Source of the DNA: Deltaproteobacteria bacterium
GTDB taxonomy: Bacteria; Desulfobacterota; Desulfovibrionia; Desulfovibrionales; Desulfovibrionaceae
DNA: 11,191 nt
Direction: 5' to 3'
NCBI GenBank assembly: GCA_031253875.1
Contig: JAIRVN010000132.1
Coordinates: 1-11,191, forward strand
Part shown: positions 1 through 6,549 of the stretch, piece after piece
Layout: the number at the start of each line of letters is the position of its first letter
Position numbering within the stretch: position 1 is the stretch's first letter
Notes under the pieces: model-generated
The model's input: the letters and a program-made list of their open reading frames with translations, nothing else
Databases searched by the model: none
What the model was told of the DNA's origin: nothing
Translations under genes and position numbers: made by a program

Positions 1-383
1 ATACCGGAGCAAAGGCTGCCAACTTCGACGCGCTGATGGCTGAAGCGCGCGATATGGTGCGTAAGGGCCAGTTGTTCTGGGATTACGTTTCAGCCGAAAA
101 CGGCGTGGGCTTCCACAATCCGGCCAAAGCGCTCGACACGCTGGCCTCGGCTATCCAGATCAGCCAACGCGCCGTGGATTTGGCTTGCCAGGCGACCAAC
201 TTCGGCATAAGCCCTGCGCTTGCTCAAGACATCAAGACTCTTGTGCCGCCTATCCTGAAGTTCAGCCGCAAGATGCAGCAGGATCCGGCAGTTATGCAGA
301 GCCACCCCTGGCTGAAAATGATGCCGGTCTCCCCGCCCGCTGAAAAAGTGTGGGACGGACAGAAAAAGGTAGGCGCCAAATAG
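1..383 (+). CDS. nrfA: Ammonia-forming cytochrome c nitrite reductase catalytic subunit, C-terminal part
   Basis: This is the last 126 or so codons of a gene that begins before the window; the frame is open from base 3 to the TAG at 381-383. The family is a periplasmic pentaheme enzyme that reduces nitrite to ammonium with six electrons, taking electrons from the NrfH quinol dehydrogenase. The residues visible match the helical C-terminal domain of Desulfovibrio NrfA as I recall it: an aromatic-rich QLFWDYVSAENGVGFHNP segment near fragment residues 24-41, followed by KALDTLA and a terminal HPWLKMMPV...VWDGQK stretch. In this family a histidine in the GFHNP context serves as an axial heme ligand. 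The heme-binding CxxCH and CxxCK sites are upstream and cannot be checked. An intrinsic terminator follows 58 bases after the stop, so nrfA ends its transcription unit. The family call is firm; the exact species is not. Confidence 0.9.
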   Translation, partial: TGAKAANFDALMAEARDMVRKGQLFWDYVSAENGVGFHNPAKALDTLASAIQISQRAVDLACQATNFGISPALAQDIKTLVPPILKFSRKMQQDPAVMQSHPWLKMMPVSPPAEKVWDGQKKVGAK

Positions 384-441
384 GCGAGCCCTCCCCTGAG
401 CGTACGAGACGCTCCGGGAAGAGCATTCTCCATTCCTCCAC

Positions 442-480
442 CGCCCGGCCATGCGTGCATGGCCGGGCGATTCTTCTTTG
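442..480 (+). terminator. Intrinsic terminator after nrfA
   Basis: A perfect 12-bp GC-rich stem (442-453 pairing with 458-469) encloses a four-base loop (454-457) and is followed by a pyrimidine/T-rich run, ATTCTTCTTT. It lies 58 bases after the nrfA stop and is well placed to end the nrf transcript. On the opposite strand no T-run follows the stem, so it should act in the plus direction only. Confidence 0.85.
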
Positions 481-517
481 TCGTGCCGACAGCCGAGCCC
501 TGCGATCTGATTGCGTT

Positions 518-547
518 CCGTCATGTTGGACGTTGACAACATGACGG
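518..547. repeat. Perfect inverted repeat, 11-bp arms, 8-base spacer
   Basis: The arm CCGTCATGTTG (518-528) is the exact reverse complement of 537-547. The spacer is GACGTTGA. No T-run follows on either strand, so a terminator is unlikely. The arm length and spacing suit either an operator for a dimeric regulator or a stable RNA hairpin. It sits in the gap upstream of the leader ORF and lipoprotein gene, about 185 bases before the leader's start. Confidence 0.6.
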
Positions 548-716
548 CTGTATTGCGACAGTAGCCTGCGCATTGCGAAAGCTACTGCCGCAGCAACATC
601 GCAAGAGCGCAATGTAAGCCACAACATGAACTTTTTCTTGCACATTACGCTTTGCGTTTCTGCGCTATTGACCTTGTCTCTCACGCAGCGTTTGGAATGG
701 TCTGTGCATATGCCCC

Positions 717-723
717 AAGGAGG
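717..723 (+). promoter_or_regulatory. Strong ribosome-binding site of the leader ORF
   Basis: AAGGAGG ends eight bases before a GTG at 732. This near-ideal Shine-Dalgarno sequence and spacing is far better than anything in front of the lipoprotein's own ATG at 815, so it decides where ribosomes load on this transcript. Confidence 0.7.
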
Positions 724-731
724 AGCAAAAA

Positions 732-818
732 GTGCCTGCGGCCATCTGCAAGCACCGAGATCAGTGCTCCTGCCACAATGAATCTCCACGGGTTGCTGCT
801 TGGGCTTGTTTATTATGA
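732..818 (+). CDS. Putative 28-residue cysteine-containing leader peptide
   Basis: This short frame opens with GTG at 732, eight bases after AAGGAGG, and ends with a TGA at 816-818. That stop overlaps the ATG (815-817) of the NlpC/P60 lipoprotein as ATGA. The predicted peptide has four cysteines, three of them close together in a CKHRDQCSCH segment (about residues 6-15) and one near the end (ACLL). I do not recognise it, and it has no signal peptide or known domain. The start-stop overlap and the weak ribosome-binding site of the downstream gene suggest translational coupling: ribosomes finishing this ORF restart on the lipoprotein gene. Whether the peptide itself has a function, or only its translation matters, cannot be told. 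The frame is closed upstream by a TGA at 669 and no better start lies between. Confidence 0.5.
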   Translation: MPAAICKHRDQCSCHNESPRVAAWACLL

Positions 819-1351
819 AGCGCCTCTTCGCCACAGTCTTTCCCTTGCTGCCCGTACGCGTGGGGCAATACTCGCGTTGGGCCTGCGCGCTCTTGTGCCT
901 GTTGGTGATGTTTGGGGTGGGCGCTTGCGGCGCACGTCGGCCTTTGTCGTCTATGCCCGCACAAACGCCGCCCGCAGCAAAGAAGGTTGTGGAGAGCGCA
1001 TATTCACAGGTCGGAGCGCGCTACAGGGCTGGTGGAAATACTCCCGGCAAGGGCTTTGATTGTTCGGGTTTTGTCCAGTGGGCCTATGGCCAGCAGGGGG
1101 TATCCGTTCCCCGCATTACAGCGGATCAGGCTCGGGCGGGCAGACTTGTCGCTCCACAGGAAGGACTGCAGCCGGCTGATATTCTCGTGTTCAAAAACAG
1201 ACAGGGACCGCGCGGCTTGCATACGGGCCTGTATACGGGCGGCGGCCAGTTTATCCATAGTCCCAGCGCGGGACAGCGCGTGCGTGCGGAGAGCCTTGAG
1301 CTGGCCTATTGGAAGAATAGTCTGATCGGCGCGCGTCGCGTCATCAATTGA
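815..1351 (+). CDS. NlpC/P60-family lipoprotein (predicted cell-wall endopeptidase)
   Basis: The 178-residue product belongs to the NlpC/P60 cysteine peptidases, which cut peptide stems of peptidoglycan. The N-terminus has a signal peptide with an unusually long front part, a hydrophobic stretch at about 24-36, and a lipobox VGA-C at 35-38, so Cys38 would be lipidated. Glycine follows at +2, with no aspartate retention signal, consistent with the outer membrane. The catalytic domain runs from about 58 to 178: Cys83 in FDCSGFV, His136 in LHTGLY, and a third polar residue, probably His148, in GQFIHSP. The domain is complete. ATG 815 is preferred over the in-frame TTG at 800 because it overlaps the stop of the leader ORF and neither has a good Shine-Dalgarno of its own. 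The substrate bond cannot be read from sequence. Family confidence is high; the start is moderately sure. Confidence 0.88.
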   Translation: MKRLFATVFPLLPVRVGQYSRWACALLCLLVMFGVGACGARRPLSSMPAQTPPAAKKVVESAYSQVGARYRAGGNTPGKGFDCSGFVQWAYGQQGVSVPRITADQARAGRLVAPQEGLQPADILVFKNRQGPRGLHTGLYTGGGQFIHSPSAGQRVRAESLELAYWKNSLIGARRVIN

Positions 1352-1376
1352 TGCCGCTATGCGTTCTTGCGGCATC
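1350..1376 (+). repeat. Inverted repeat at the NlpC/P60 stop codon, possible weak terminator
   Basis: GATGCCGC (1350-1357) pairs perfectly with GCGGCATC (1369-1376) around an 11-base loop, and begins within the stop codon. What follows is CTGTAAAAAA rather than a T-run, so intrinsic termination in the plus direction is doubtful. It may protect the 3' end of the mRNA or need Rho. Confidence 0.35.
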
Positions 1377-1543
1377 CTGTAAAAAATCGCGAAATAGACT
1401 ATACATTTTCTAGAAAATAGCATATAAGAACAACATTGTTGTGTTGTTACATTTAAAACTATTTGATCTTGTTATATAAAATGTATGTGCTCACTTGCGG
1501 AGCCATAGCTCTGGAAGCAGGCCTTCCTGGATTTGGAGGAAAC
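1377..1543 (+). promoter_or_regulatory. AT-rich promoter/operator region of the MerR-like gene
   Basis: The gap is strikingly AT-rich against GC-rich neighbours. It holds a perfect 14-bp palindrome (1405-1418, centred on TCTAGA) and a 13-bp palindrome (1430-1442, ACAACATTGTTGT). Promoter-like elements include TTGTTG at 1436-1441 with TATTTG at 1460-1465 (18-base spacer) and a TATAAA at 1475-1480 without a clear -35. The palindromes could be operators, possibly for autoregulation by the downstream DNA-binding protein. The Shine-Dalgarno GGAGGA at 1535-1540 marks the start at 1544. Promoter assignment is tentative; the palindromes are exact. Confidence 0.45.
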
Positions 1544-2149
1544 ATGAGCTTTCAAGCACCTTCTGCTGGCGAACGGATGTTGACCATTGCCGACATAGCC
1601 CGGCATTTTTCCCTGCTCGAATCCACAGCCCGGTATTATTGCAAGCGTTTTGCGCCATACATGCCCGTATGCGGCGAAGGAAGGCGCAAGCGCTACCGCA
1701 AGGAGGCGCTGGATGTTGTACGCGCCGTGCTTGACGGCATGCGCGAAGCGCGTACCGCTGCTGGTGTTGAGGCCATGATTGCGGAACATTTTCCCTGCAA
1801 CGCCCTGTCTCTGATGACTCCCATTGAAAGTGCGCCTCTGCCCGAAGCTGCTTTGCCCGTGCCTGTCCAGAGCGTGCCCCTTCAGCTTGTCGAGCAGCAG
1901 AGCAGAGCGCTGGAAGGCATAGCTTCCGCGCTTGCCCTGCTTGTACGAAGACAGGATGATCTGGAAGCCTTGGCCGAACAGGCGCGCGCCGCACAGGCAG
2001 AGAACAGAATCCTGCGTGCTGAAATTGGCCGTTTGCGTTTGCTTGTAGATACTTCAGATAAGGTGCACCAGCAGGATATGGATCAAATTCGCAGTTGGCT
2101 TGGACGCCTGGTGCGCGCGCAATCAAGTGCCGTTGCCGGCAGCGCGTAA
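1544..2149 (+). CDS. MerR-like winged-helix DNA-binding protein with C-terminal coiled coil
   Basis: The 201-residue protein starts with a MerR-type helix-turn-helix at about 13-60: LTIADIARHFSLLESTARYYCKRF, then a basic wing with GEGRRKRYRKEALDVVRAV. A helical piece follows (62-83), then a proline-rich linker (about 93-114) and a long, probably coiled-coil, helix from about 115 to 192. The helix is rich in A, E, Q, L and R. MerR proteins usually bind as dimers at promoters, and the tail here probably provides self-association. There is no cysteine-rich metal-binding end like that of MerR or CueR, so an effector cannot be guessed. ATG 1544 is chosen because GGAGGA precedes it; the frame is open further up to a TTG at 1463 that has no ribosome-binding site and lies in promoter-like DNA. 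The gene stands alone, convergent with the dsbA-like gene. Confidence 0.72.
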   Translation: MSFQAPSAGERMLTIADIARHFSLLESTARYYCKRFAPYMPVCGEGRRKRYRKEALDVVRAVLDGMREARTAAGVEAMIAEHFPCNALSLMTPIESAPLPEAALPVPVQSVPLQLVEQQSRALEGIASALALLVRRQDDLEALAEQARAAQAENRILRAEIGRLRLLVDTSDKVHQQDMDQIRSWLGRLVRAQSSAVAGSA

Positions 2150-2212
2150 GCACTGTCCGGACTTTGCTGGTCTTGAGATACGGGAGAGCGCCCCGGTCCC
2201 TCAGTCATCGGC

Positions 2213-2992
2213 TTACTTTTTGATGTTTGCCAGAGCCATGTCCACAGCCGCATTAAAGATGTCGTAGGAGACGGCGCCGCGTACCGTAAGATTGTTCACC
2301 AGAAAATAGGGTGTGCCTTCCACGTTAAGTTTTTTTGCATCAGCCTGATCTTCTTCAATAATCGCGCCAGTCTTTTTATTTTTTACATCAGCGGCCAGTT
2401 TTTTCATGTCCAGGCCTGCTTGCGCGGCGGCTTTGGCGGCAAAATTCTGCACATCAGCGGATAGCTTGTCCGGCGCGGCAAAAAAACTCTTGTACAACAA
2501 CCAGGGGGCGCGGTCATTCTGGAACGAGGCGGCAACGAAATATTCCGCCGCCACTTGTGACGGGCTGTCTTTTCCGTGCGGCATGTGTTTGAAAATATAC
2601 TTCACATCCTGTGGCCGGGCTTGTAGGATCCGATCCAGCACTTCTGCGGCCTGCTGGCAATACGGGCACGTGAAATCCGAAAAGGCGATGATCGTTACCG
2701 GCGCATTCGCCGGCCCCAATACGGGCCTGTTAGCCGTGGTTACGCTTTTTGGCTGCTTGAGGTCTTCTCGCCACTGAAGTTCCATATTTTTTCTGCGCCT
2801 GATGTTCGAGCCTTGCTGTGCGATATCCAGAACGCTCTCGCTGTGCTCACGCAGTATCTCCAGCACGATCTCGGGGTGCTTTTTCAAAACCTGGCGCAGA
2901 GCGCCGGCAAGCTCTTCCTCCGACCGGCTTGCGGCGCCGGCTGTGACAGAGCTGCACAACAGACAGAACAGGACGGCAATACATATCTTCAT
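2213..2992 (-). CDS. Exported DsbA-family thiol:disulfide oxidoreductase
   Basis: The 259-residue protein has a Sec signal peptide (about 1-21, MKICIAVLFCLLCSSVTAGAA) and so should act in the periplasm. A helical, charged N-terminal extension (about 22-80) precedes a thioredoxin-fold domain with the active site C109-P110-Y111-C112 in FSDFTCPYCQQAAEVL. The cis-proline is at Pro228 in GTPYFLVNN. CPYC and this architecture resemble the Com1/BdbD/ScsC branch rather than classical E. coli DsbA (CPHC), and in some ScsC relatives the N-terminal helix mediates oligomer formation. Its role could be disulfide formation or isomerisation in exported proteins; no DsbB or DsbD partner is in view. GGAGG (complement of 2997-3001) lies just before the ATG. 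The gene is divergent from parA, sharing the 2993-3164 gap. The family is certain, the exact role is not. Confidence 0.9.
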   Translation of the reverse strand: MKICIAVLFCLLCSSVTAGAASRSEEELAGALRQVLKKHPEIVLEILREHSESVLDIAQQGSNIRRRKNMELQWREDLKQPKSVTTANRPVLGPANAPVTIIAFSDFTCPYCQQAAEVLDRILQARPQDVKYIFKHMPHGKDSPSQVAAEYFVAASFQNDRAPWLLYKSFFAAPDKLSADVQNFAAKAAAQAGLDMKKLAADVKNKKTGAIIEEDQADAKKLNVEGTPYFLVNNLTVRGAVSYDIFNAAVDMALANIKK

Positions 2993-3017
2993 ACATCCTC
3001 CAACGCTGTTTGGATGA

Positions 3018-3944
<927 letters not shown>

Positions 3945-3994
3945 AGAGGCGAGCCGGGGCGTGTGTGAGCGTCAGGCGCGGCATGCCGGGGAGC

Positions 3995-4381
3995 TTATCC
4001 GCAACCTGGAGGAGTCATTTCAAATACCATATGGTATTTGAAATGCTTTTTACGGATGGAGGCGCCGCAGACAGTGCAACGAAAAACAAGCAACCCGCCA
4101 AGAGTGGCGGTGCGCAGCCTGAACTGACGTGCAGGATCGTGTTCCCAATCCTCGCAGCGGGTGCCGCAATGAAGGCATTCCACGTTGGCGCAGATGGGAT
4201 ATTTGAAATCCCAGTACTGCTTGAATTCCTCCCAGGCATCGAACGGTTCGGGGGTTTCGACGACAGACAGAGGTTTCTGGACAGCGAGGATATGGGGTTT
4301 GGCGCATTCCCAAAGCGCAGGGGAAAGTTGCACCCCGATCAGTGTGCCCTTGGCGTCATAAAGATACACGATGTCCTGCAT
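3995..4381 (-). CDS. Small CxxC/CxxC (zinc-ribbon-like) protein, unknown function
   Basis: I do not recognise this 128-residue protein. It is cytosolic by appearance (no signal peptide or membrane segment). It has a short beta-like N-terminus (MQDIVYLYDAKGTLIGVQLS), an aromatic acidic middle (FDAWEEFKQYWDF, 47-59), and two CxxC pairs, C69/C72 and C102/C105, about 30 residues apart. This is a zinc-ribbon arrangement; C64 and C76 are extra. ATG 4381 is chosen because AGGA precedes it at good spacing; the frame continues to 4465 without a ribosome-binding site. The gene runs antisense between parA and parB, convergent with parA and divergent from parB. Codons 113-122 (HFKYHMVFEM) are exactly the 30-bp palindrome at 4016-4045, so the C-terminal 16 residues may be a later extension. 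The competing plus-strand frame here has no motif or clear ribosome-binding site. Confidence 0.65.
   Translation of the reverse strand: MQDIVYLYDAKGTLIGVQLSPALWECAKPHILAVQKPLSVVETPEPFDAWEEFKQYWDFKYPICANVECLHCGTRCEDWEHDPARQFRLRTATLGGLLVFRCTVCGASIRKKHFKYHMVFEMTPPGCG
4016..4045. repeat. Perfect 30-bp palindrome
   Basis: Bases 4016-4030 are the exact reverse complement of 4031-4045, with no spacer; the centre is CCATATGG. The palindrome lies inside the 3' end of the minus-strand zinc-ribbon-like gene and matches ten whole codons (113-122). It is followed on the plus strand by C and five Ts. It could be a terminator hairpin, a regulator site or a small inserted element. Confidence 0.9.
4016..4051 (+). 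terminator. Probable intrinsic terminator of parA
   Basis: In RNA the 30-bp palindrome folds into a stem of about 13 bp with a tight loop, followed after one C by five Us (4047-4051). It lies 72 bases after the parA stop. The stem is AT-rich for a terminator in this genome. If active, parA and parB are not co-transcribed from the parA promoter alone and parB needs its own. Confidence 0.55.
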
Positions 4382-4482
4382 TGCCGGTTCCTGTGGTGAG
4401 GTTGCGTAAACGAGCCGCTGGCGGCATGGTGTTTTCACAGGGAAAAATGCAGGCAGCGCATACATTTGTCAAGGAGTAGAGG
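4382..4482. promoter_or_regulatory. Divergent intergenic region of the zinc-ribbon-like gene and parB
   Basis: This 101-base gap must hold promoters for both genes if the upstream terminator works. In the plus direction TTGCGT (4402-4407) and CATGGT (4425-4430) have a 17-base spacer, but the -10 is poor; TACATT (4461-4466) is a better -10 without a good -35. AAGGAG at 4469-4474 is the parB ribosome-binding site. An imperfect dyad, TTTTCACAGGGAAAA at about 4432-4446, lies between. No element is convincing by itself. Confidence 0.3.
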
Positions 4483-5463
4483 ATGAGTATGACACCACGC
4501 GGATTGGGCAAAGGCCTGGATGCCTTGTTCAGAAACAACGACACCACCCCCGGACAGGCCCAGCGCCAGAACGCCCTGAGCATTGTCCCCCTTGCATCGC
4601 TTGCGCCCAATCCCAAACAGCCGCGCAGACATTTCGCGACGGATGCGCTGGAGGAACTCGCCGCCTCCATCCGCAGCCAGGGCATTGTGCAGCCTTTGCT
4701 GGTCCGTCCGGCAGGAAACGCCCGCTACGAGATCGTAGCCGGCGAACGCCGCTGGCGGGCCGCCGGACTTGCGGGCCTGACGGAAATACCCGTGCTCGTC
4801 CGCCAATTTTCCGATATGGAGGTCATGGCTGCCGCGCTGATCGAAAATCTCCAGCGCGAAGATCTCAATCCCCTGGAAGCGGCCCGTGCTATGGCGTATT
4901 TGCGGGATCAGTTCGGCCTCGGCCAGGACGCATTGGCTAGTACGCTCGGCAAGAGCCGTCCGGCCATTGCCAATGCCTTGCGGCTCCTGAACCTCAGTGC
5001 TGACGCCCAGGATGCGCTCGAAAAAGGCCATATCACCGCAGGACACGCGCGGGCCGTGCTCAGCCTGGGCAGTGCGGATGCCCAGGCCGAGCTTTTGCGG
5101 CACTGCATCCAGGATGCGCTCAGCGTGCGTGATGCTGAAGACGCCGCAAGCCTCTGGAAGGAAGAGGGCGTTTTTCCCTGGCTGCATGTCGAAGAAGAAG
5201 ACGCTTCCGCCCAGTCGGCACAGCCGGTTGATGCGCACGGCGCGGCTTTGGAGCAAGCGCCGTCGCAGCGCAGGGCAAAATCCCCGCTTTTGCAGAACGC
5301 ACAAAAGCAGTTGCGACAGGTTCTAAAAATCCGCGCCAACATCAGCGGCACCGAAGCGCGTGGCCGCATCAGCCTCAGCTATCGGAGCCAGGAAGAATTC
5401 CATACGCTGCTGCTCCGCATGGGCGTTGACCCGCAGGACGTTCAACTCCCGGATGACGCATGA
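4483..5463 (+). CDS. parB: ParB/Spo0J chromosome-partitioning protein
   Basis: The 326-residue protein is a CTP-dependent DNA clamp that loads at parS, spreads along DNA and stimulates ParA. The order is typical. The N-terminal RGLGKGLDALF (6-16) corresponds to the ParA-interacting end. The nucleotide-binding domain has GERRWRA (87-93) and ENLQREDLNPLEAARA (121-136). The helix-turn-helix lies at about 149-175 (LASTLGKSRPAIANALRLLNL), and a C-terminal dimerisation domain at about 267-326. An acidic, alanine/glutamine-rich linker (about 215-265) makes it somewhat longer than many Spo0J proteins. ATG 4483 follows AAGGAG (4469-4474); ATG 4489 is a close alternative. The TGA overlaps the next start (ATGA at 5460-5463), so the heptose kinase is translationally coupled. 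Two parS-like sites in the window (3127 and 8886) are its likely targets. Confidence 0.96.
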   Translation: MSMTPRGLGKGLDALFRNNDTTPGQAQRQNALSIVPLASLAPNPKQPRRHFATDALEELAASIRSQGIVQPLLVRPAGNARYEIVAGERRWRAAGLAGLTEIPVLVRQFSDMEVMAAALIENLQREDLNPLEAARAMAYLRDQFGLGQDALASTLGKSRPAIANALRLLNLSADAQDALEKGHITAGHARAVLSLGSADAQAELLRHCIQDALSVRDAEDAASLWKEEGVFPWLHVEEEDASAQSAQPVDAHGAALEQAPSQRRAKSPLLQNAQKQLRQVLKIRANISGTEARGRISLSYRSQEEFHTLLLRMGVDPQDVQLPDDA

Positions 5464-6473
5464 AACCTTCCGTGCTGACCGTTGACCTGGCGGCCCGGCT
5501 GCGGGGCAAGGGCGTGCTCATTGTGGGCGACGTCATGCTCGATCAGTATCTGTTCGGCGATGCAGAGCGCATTTCGCCCGAGGCGCCGGTGCCGGTCATA
5601 CGTTTGGATCAGGAACGCTGCTATCTTGGCGGCGCCGGCAACGTGGCCCGCAACGTGACGGCGCTGGGCGGCAAGGCAAGTCTGGTGGGTGTTGCCGGAG
5701 ATGACGATGCCGGGCGCATGCTGCAGGACCTTTTGCGGCAAGAGTCCCTCGATGCCCATGTCCCCTTGTGTCCCGGCAGGGTGACCACCAGGAAAACCCG
5801 TGTCCTGGCCCGTAATCAGCAGATGCTCCGCCTGGACCGCGAGTGTCCCTGTCCTCTGAACGAGGGCGAGGTGCGCCTGCTCCTGGATCGTCTTGCCCCT
5901 CTGGCCGAGGCGCATGAGGTGCTTATCCTTTCCGATTACGGCAAAGGACTTGTCGGTCCATCCTTCATGGAGTCATTGCGTGCGCTTCTGGCGTCACTGC
6001 CGCGCTCGCCGCTCCTGCTCGTGGATCCTCGTCCGCAGAATATGCATCTTTATCAGGGCGCGTTCCTGCTGACGCCCAATCTGAAGGAAAGCGCTGACGC
6101 CGTGCGCCTGTCCATCCGCTCCCAGGAAGAAATTATCGCTGCCGGACGCGCGGTCATGGCCGGCAGCCGCACGCATCACCTGCTCATGACTCTCGGTCCC
6201 CAGGGTATGGCGTCGTTTTTGGCCACCGGAGAGGTTTGGCGTATTCCCACCGCCGCCCATGCCGTGTTTGACGTCAGCGGCGCGGGCGATACCGTTATCG
6301 GCGCCCTTGCCCTGGGCCTGGCCGCGGGCATGCCTTTGCTTCCGGCCTGCATGCTCGCGAATTTCGCGGCCGGGATAGTAGTCGCCAAGGTCGGCACTGC
6401 CACAGCGACGCCCGATGAACTCGTTGATGCCGTCATTACCTGGCCCGTGCCCGATTTGGAAAAATGGACCTAG
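5460..6473 (+). CDS. rfaE1: D-glycero-beta-D-manno-heptose-7-phosphate kinase
   Basis: The 337-residue protein is a PfkB/ribokinase-family kinase matching the first domain of HldE (RfaE). It phosphorylates heptose 7-phosphate at O-1 with ATP on the way to ADP-heptose for lipopolysaccharide core. Supporting motifs are VGDVMLDQYLFGDAERISPEAP (22-43), which is highly characteristic, LGGAGNVARN (56-65), DYGKG (159-163), TPNLKE (205-210), and the catalytic anion-hole motif DVSGAGDT (271-278, base Asp277). GTAT follows at 312-315. The nucleotidyltransferase half of bifunctional HldE (about 475 residues) is absent, so this is the single-domain form (also called HldA) and a separate rfaE2/hldC is expected elsewhere. 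It starts inside the parB stop codon. Whether this coupling has meaning for segregation or only reflects operon packing is unknown. Confidence 0.93.
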   Translation: MKPSVLTVDLAARLRGKGVLIVGDVMLDQYLFGDAERISPEAPVPVIRLDQERCYLGGAGNVARNVTALGGKASLVGVAGDDDAGRMLQDLLRQESLDAHVPLCPGRVTTRKTRVLARNQQMLRLDRECPCPLNEGEVRLLLDRLAPLAEAHEVLILSDYGKGLVGPSFMESLRALLASLPRSPLLLVDPRPQNMHLYQGAFLLTPNLKESADAVRLSIRSQEEIIAAGRAVMAGSRTHHLLMTLGPQGMASFLATGEVWRIPTAAHAVFDVSGAGDTVIGALALGLAAGMPLLPACMLANFAAGIVVAKVGTATATPDELVDAVITWPVPDLEKWT

Positions 6474-6549
6474 AGCGGAGCAACATTGAAAAGCTCTCGT
6501 GTCGCGCGGCTGTGGGCAACGCATGGCGGCCTGAAAAAGAACCTTCCTG

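Larger units (their letters stand above)
384..731 (+). other. Gene-free stretch between nrfA and the NlpC/P60 leader ORF
   Basis: No convincing gene is visible here. The stretch contains the nrfA terminator, the perfect inverted repeat at 518-547, and a looser inverted repeat (559-565 with 581-587, a 7-bp stem with a 15-base loop). There are several scattered short variants of CATTGCG or its complement between about 551 and 660. Two weak -35-like hexamers (TTGCAC at 638-643 and TTGACC at 668-673) could belong to a promoter for the downstream transcript, but neither has a convincing -10 element. The open frames crossing this stretch have no ribosome-binding sites and no recognisable motifs. 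Confidence 0.6.

Noticed and set aside
1491..2153. Minus-strand frame of 220 codons opposite the MerR-like gene
   Set aside because: It has no ribosome-binding site and no motif. The plus strand has a clear HTH and a good Shine-Dalgarno.
3965..4399. Plus-strand frame of 144 codons between parA and parB, an alternative to the minus-strand gene
   Set aside because: It has no recognisable motif or convincing ribosome-binding site, whereas the minus-strand frame has a ribosome-binding site and two CxxC pairs. It reads partly like a mirror of that frame because of the palindrome.
4430..4448. Imperfect dyad TTTTCACAGGGAAAA considered as a third parS site before parB
   Set aside because: The half-sites lack GTTTC/GAAAC at the correct spacing, and several positions disagree with the parS consensus.
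4435..5304. Minus-strand frame of 289 codons opposite parB
   Set aside because: It is a shadow of parB, whose family motifs run along the whole plus strand.
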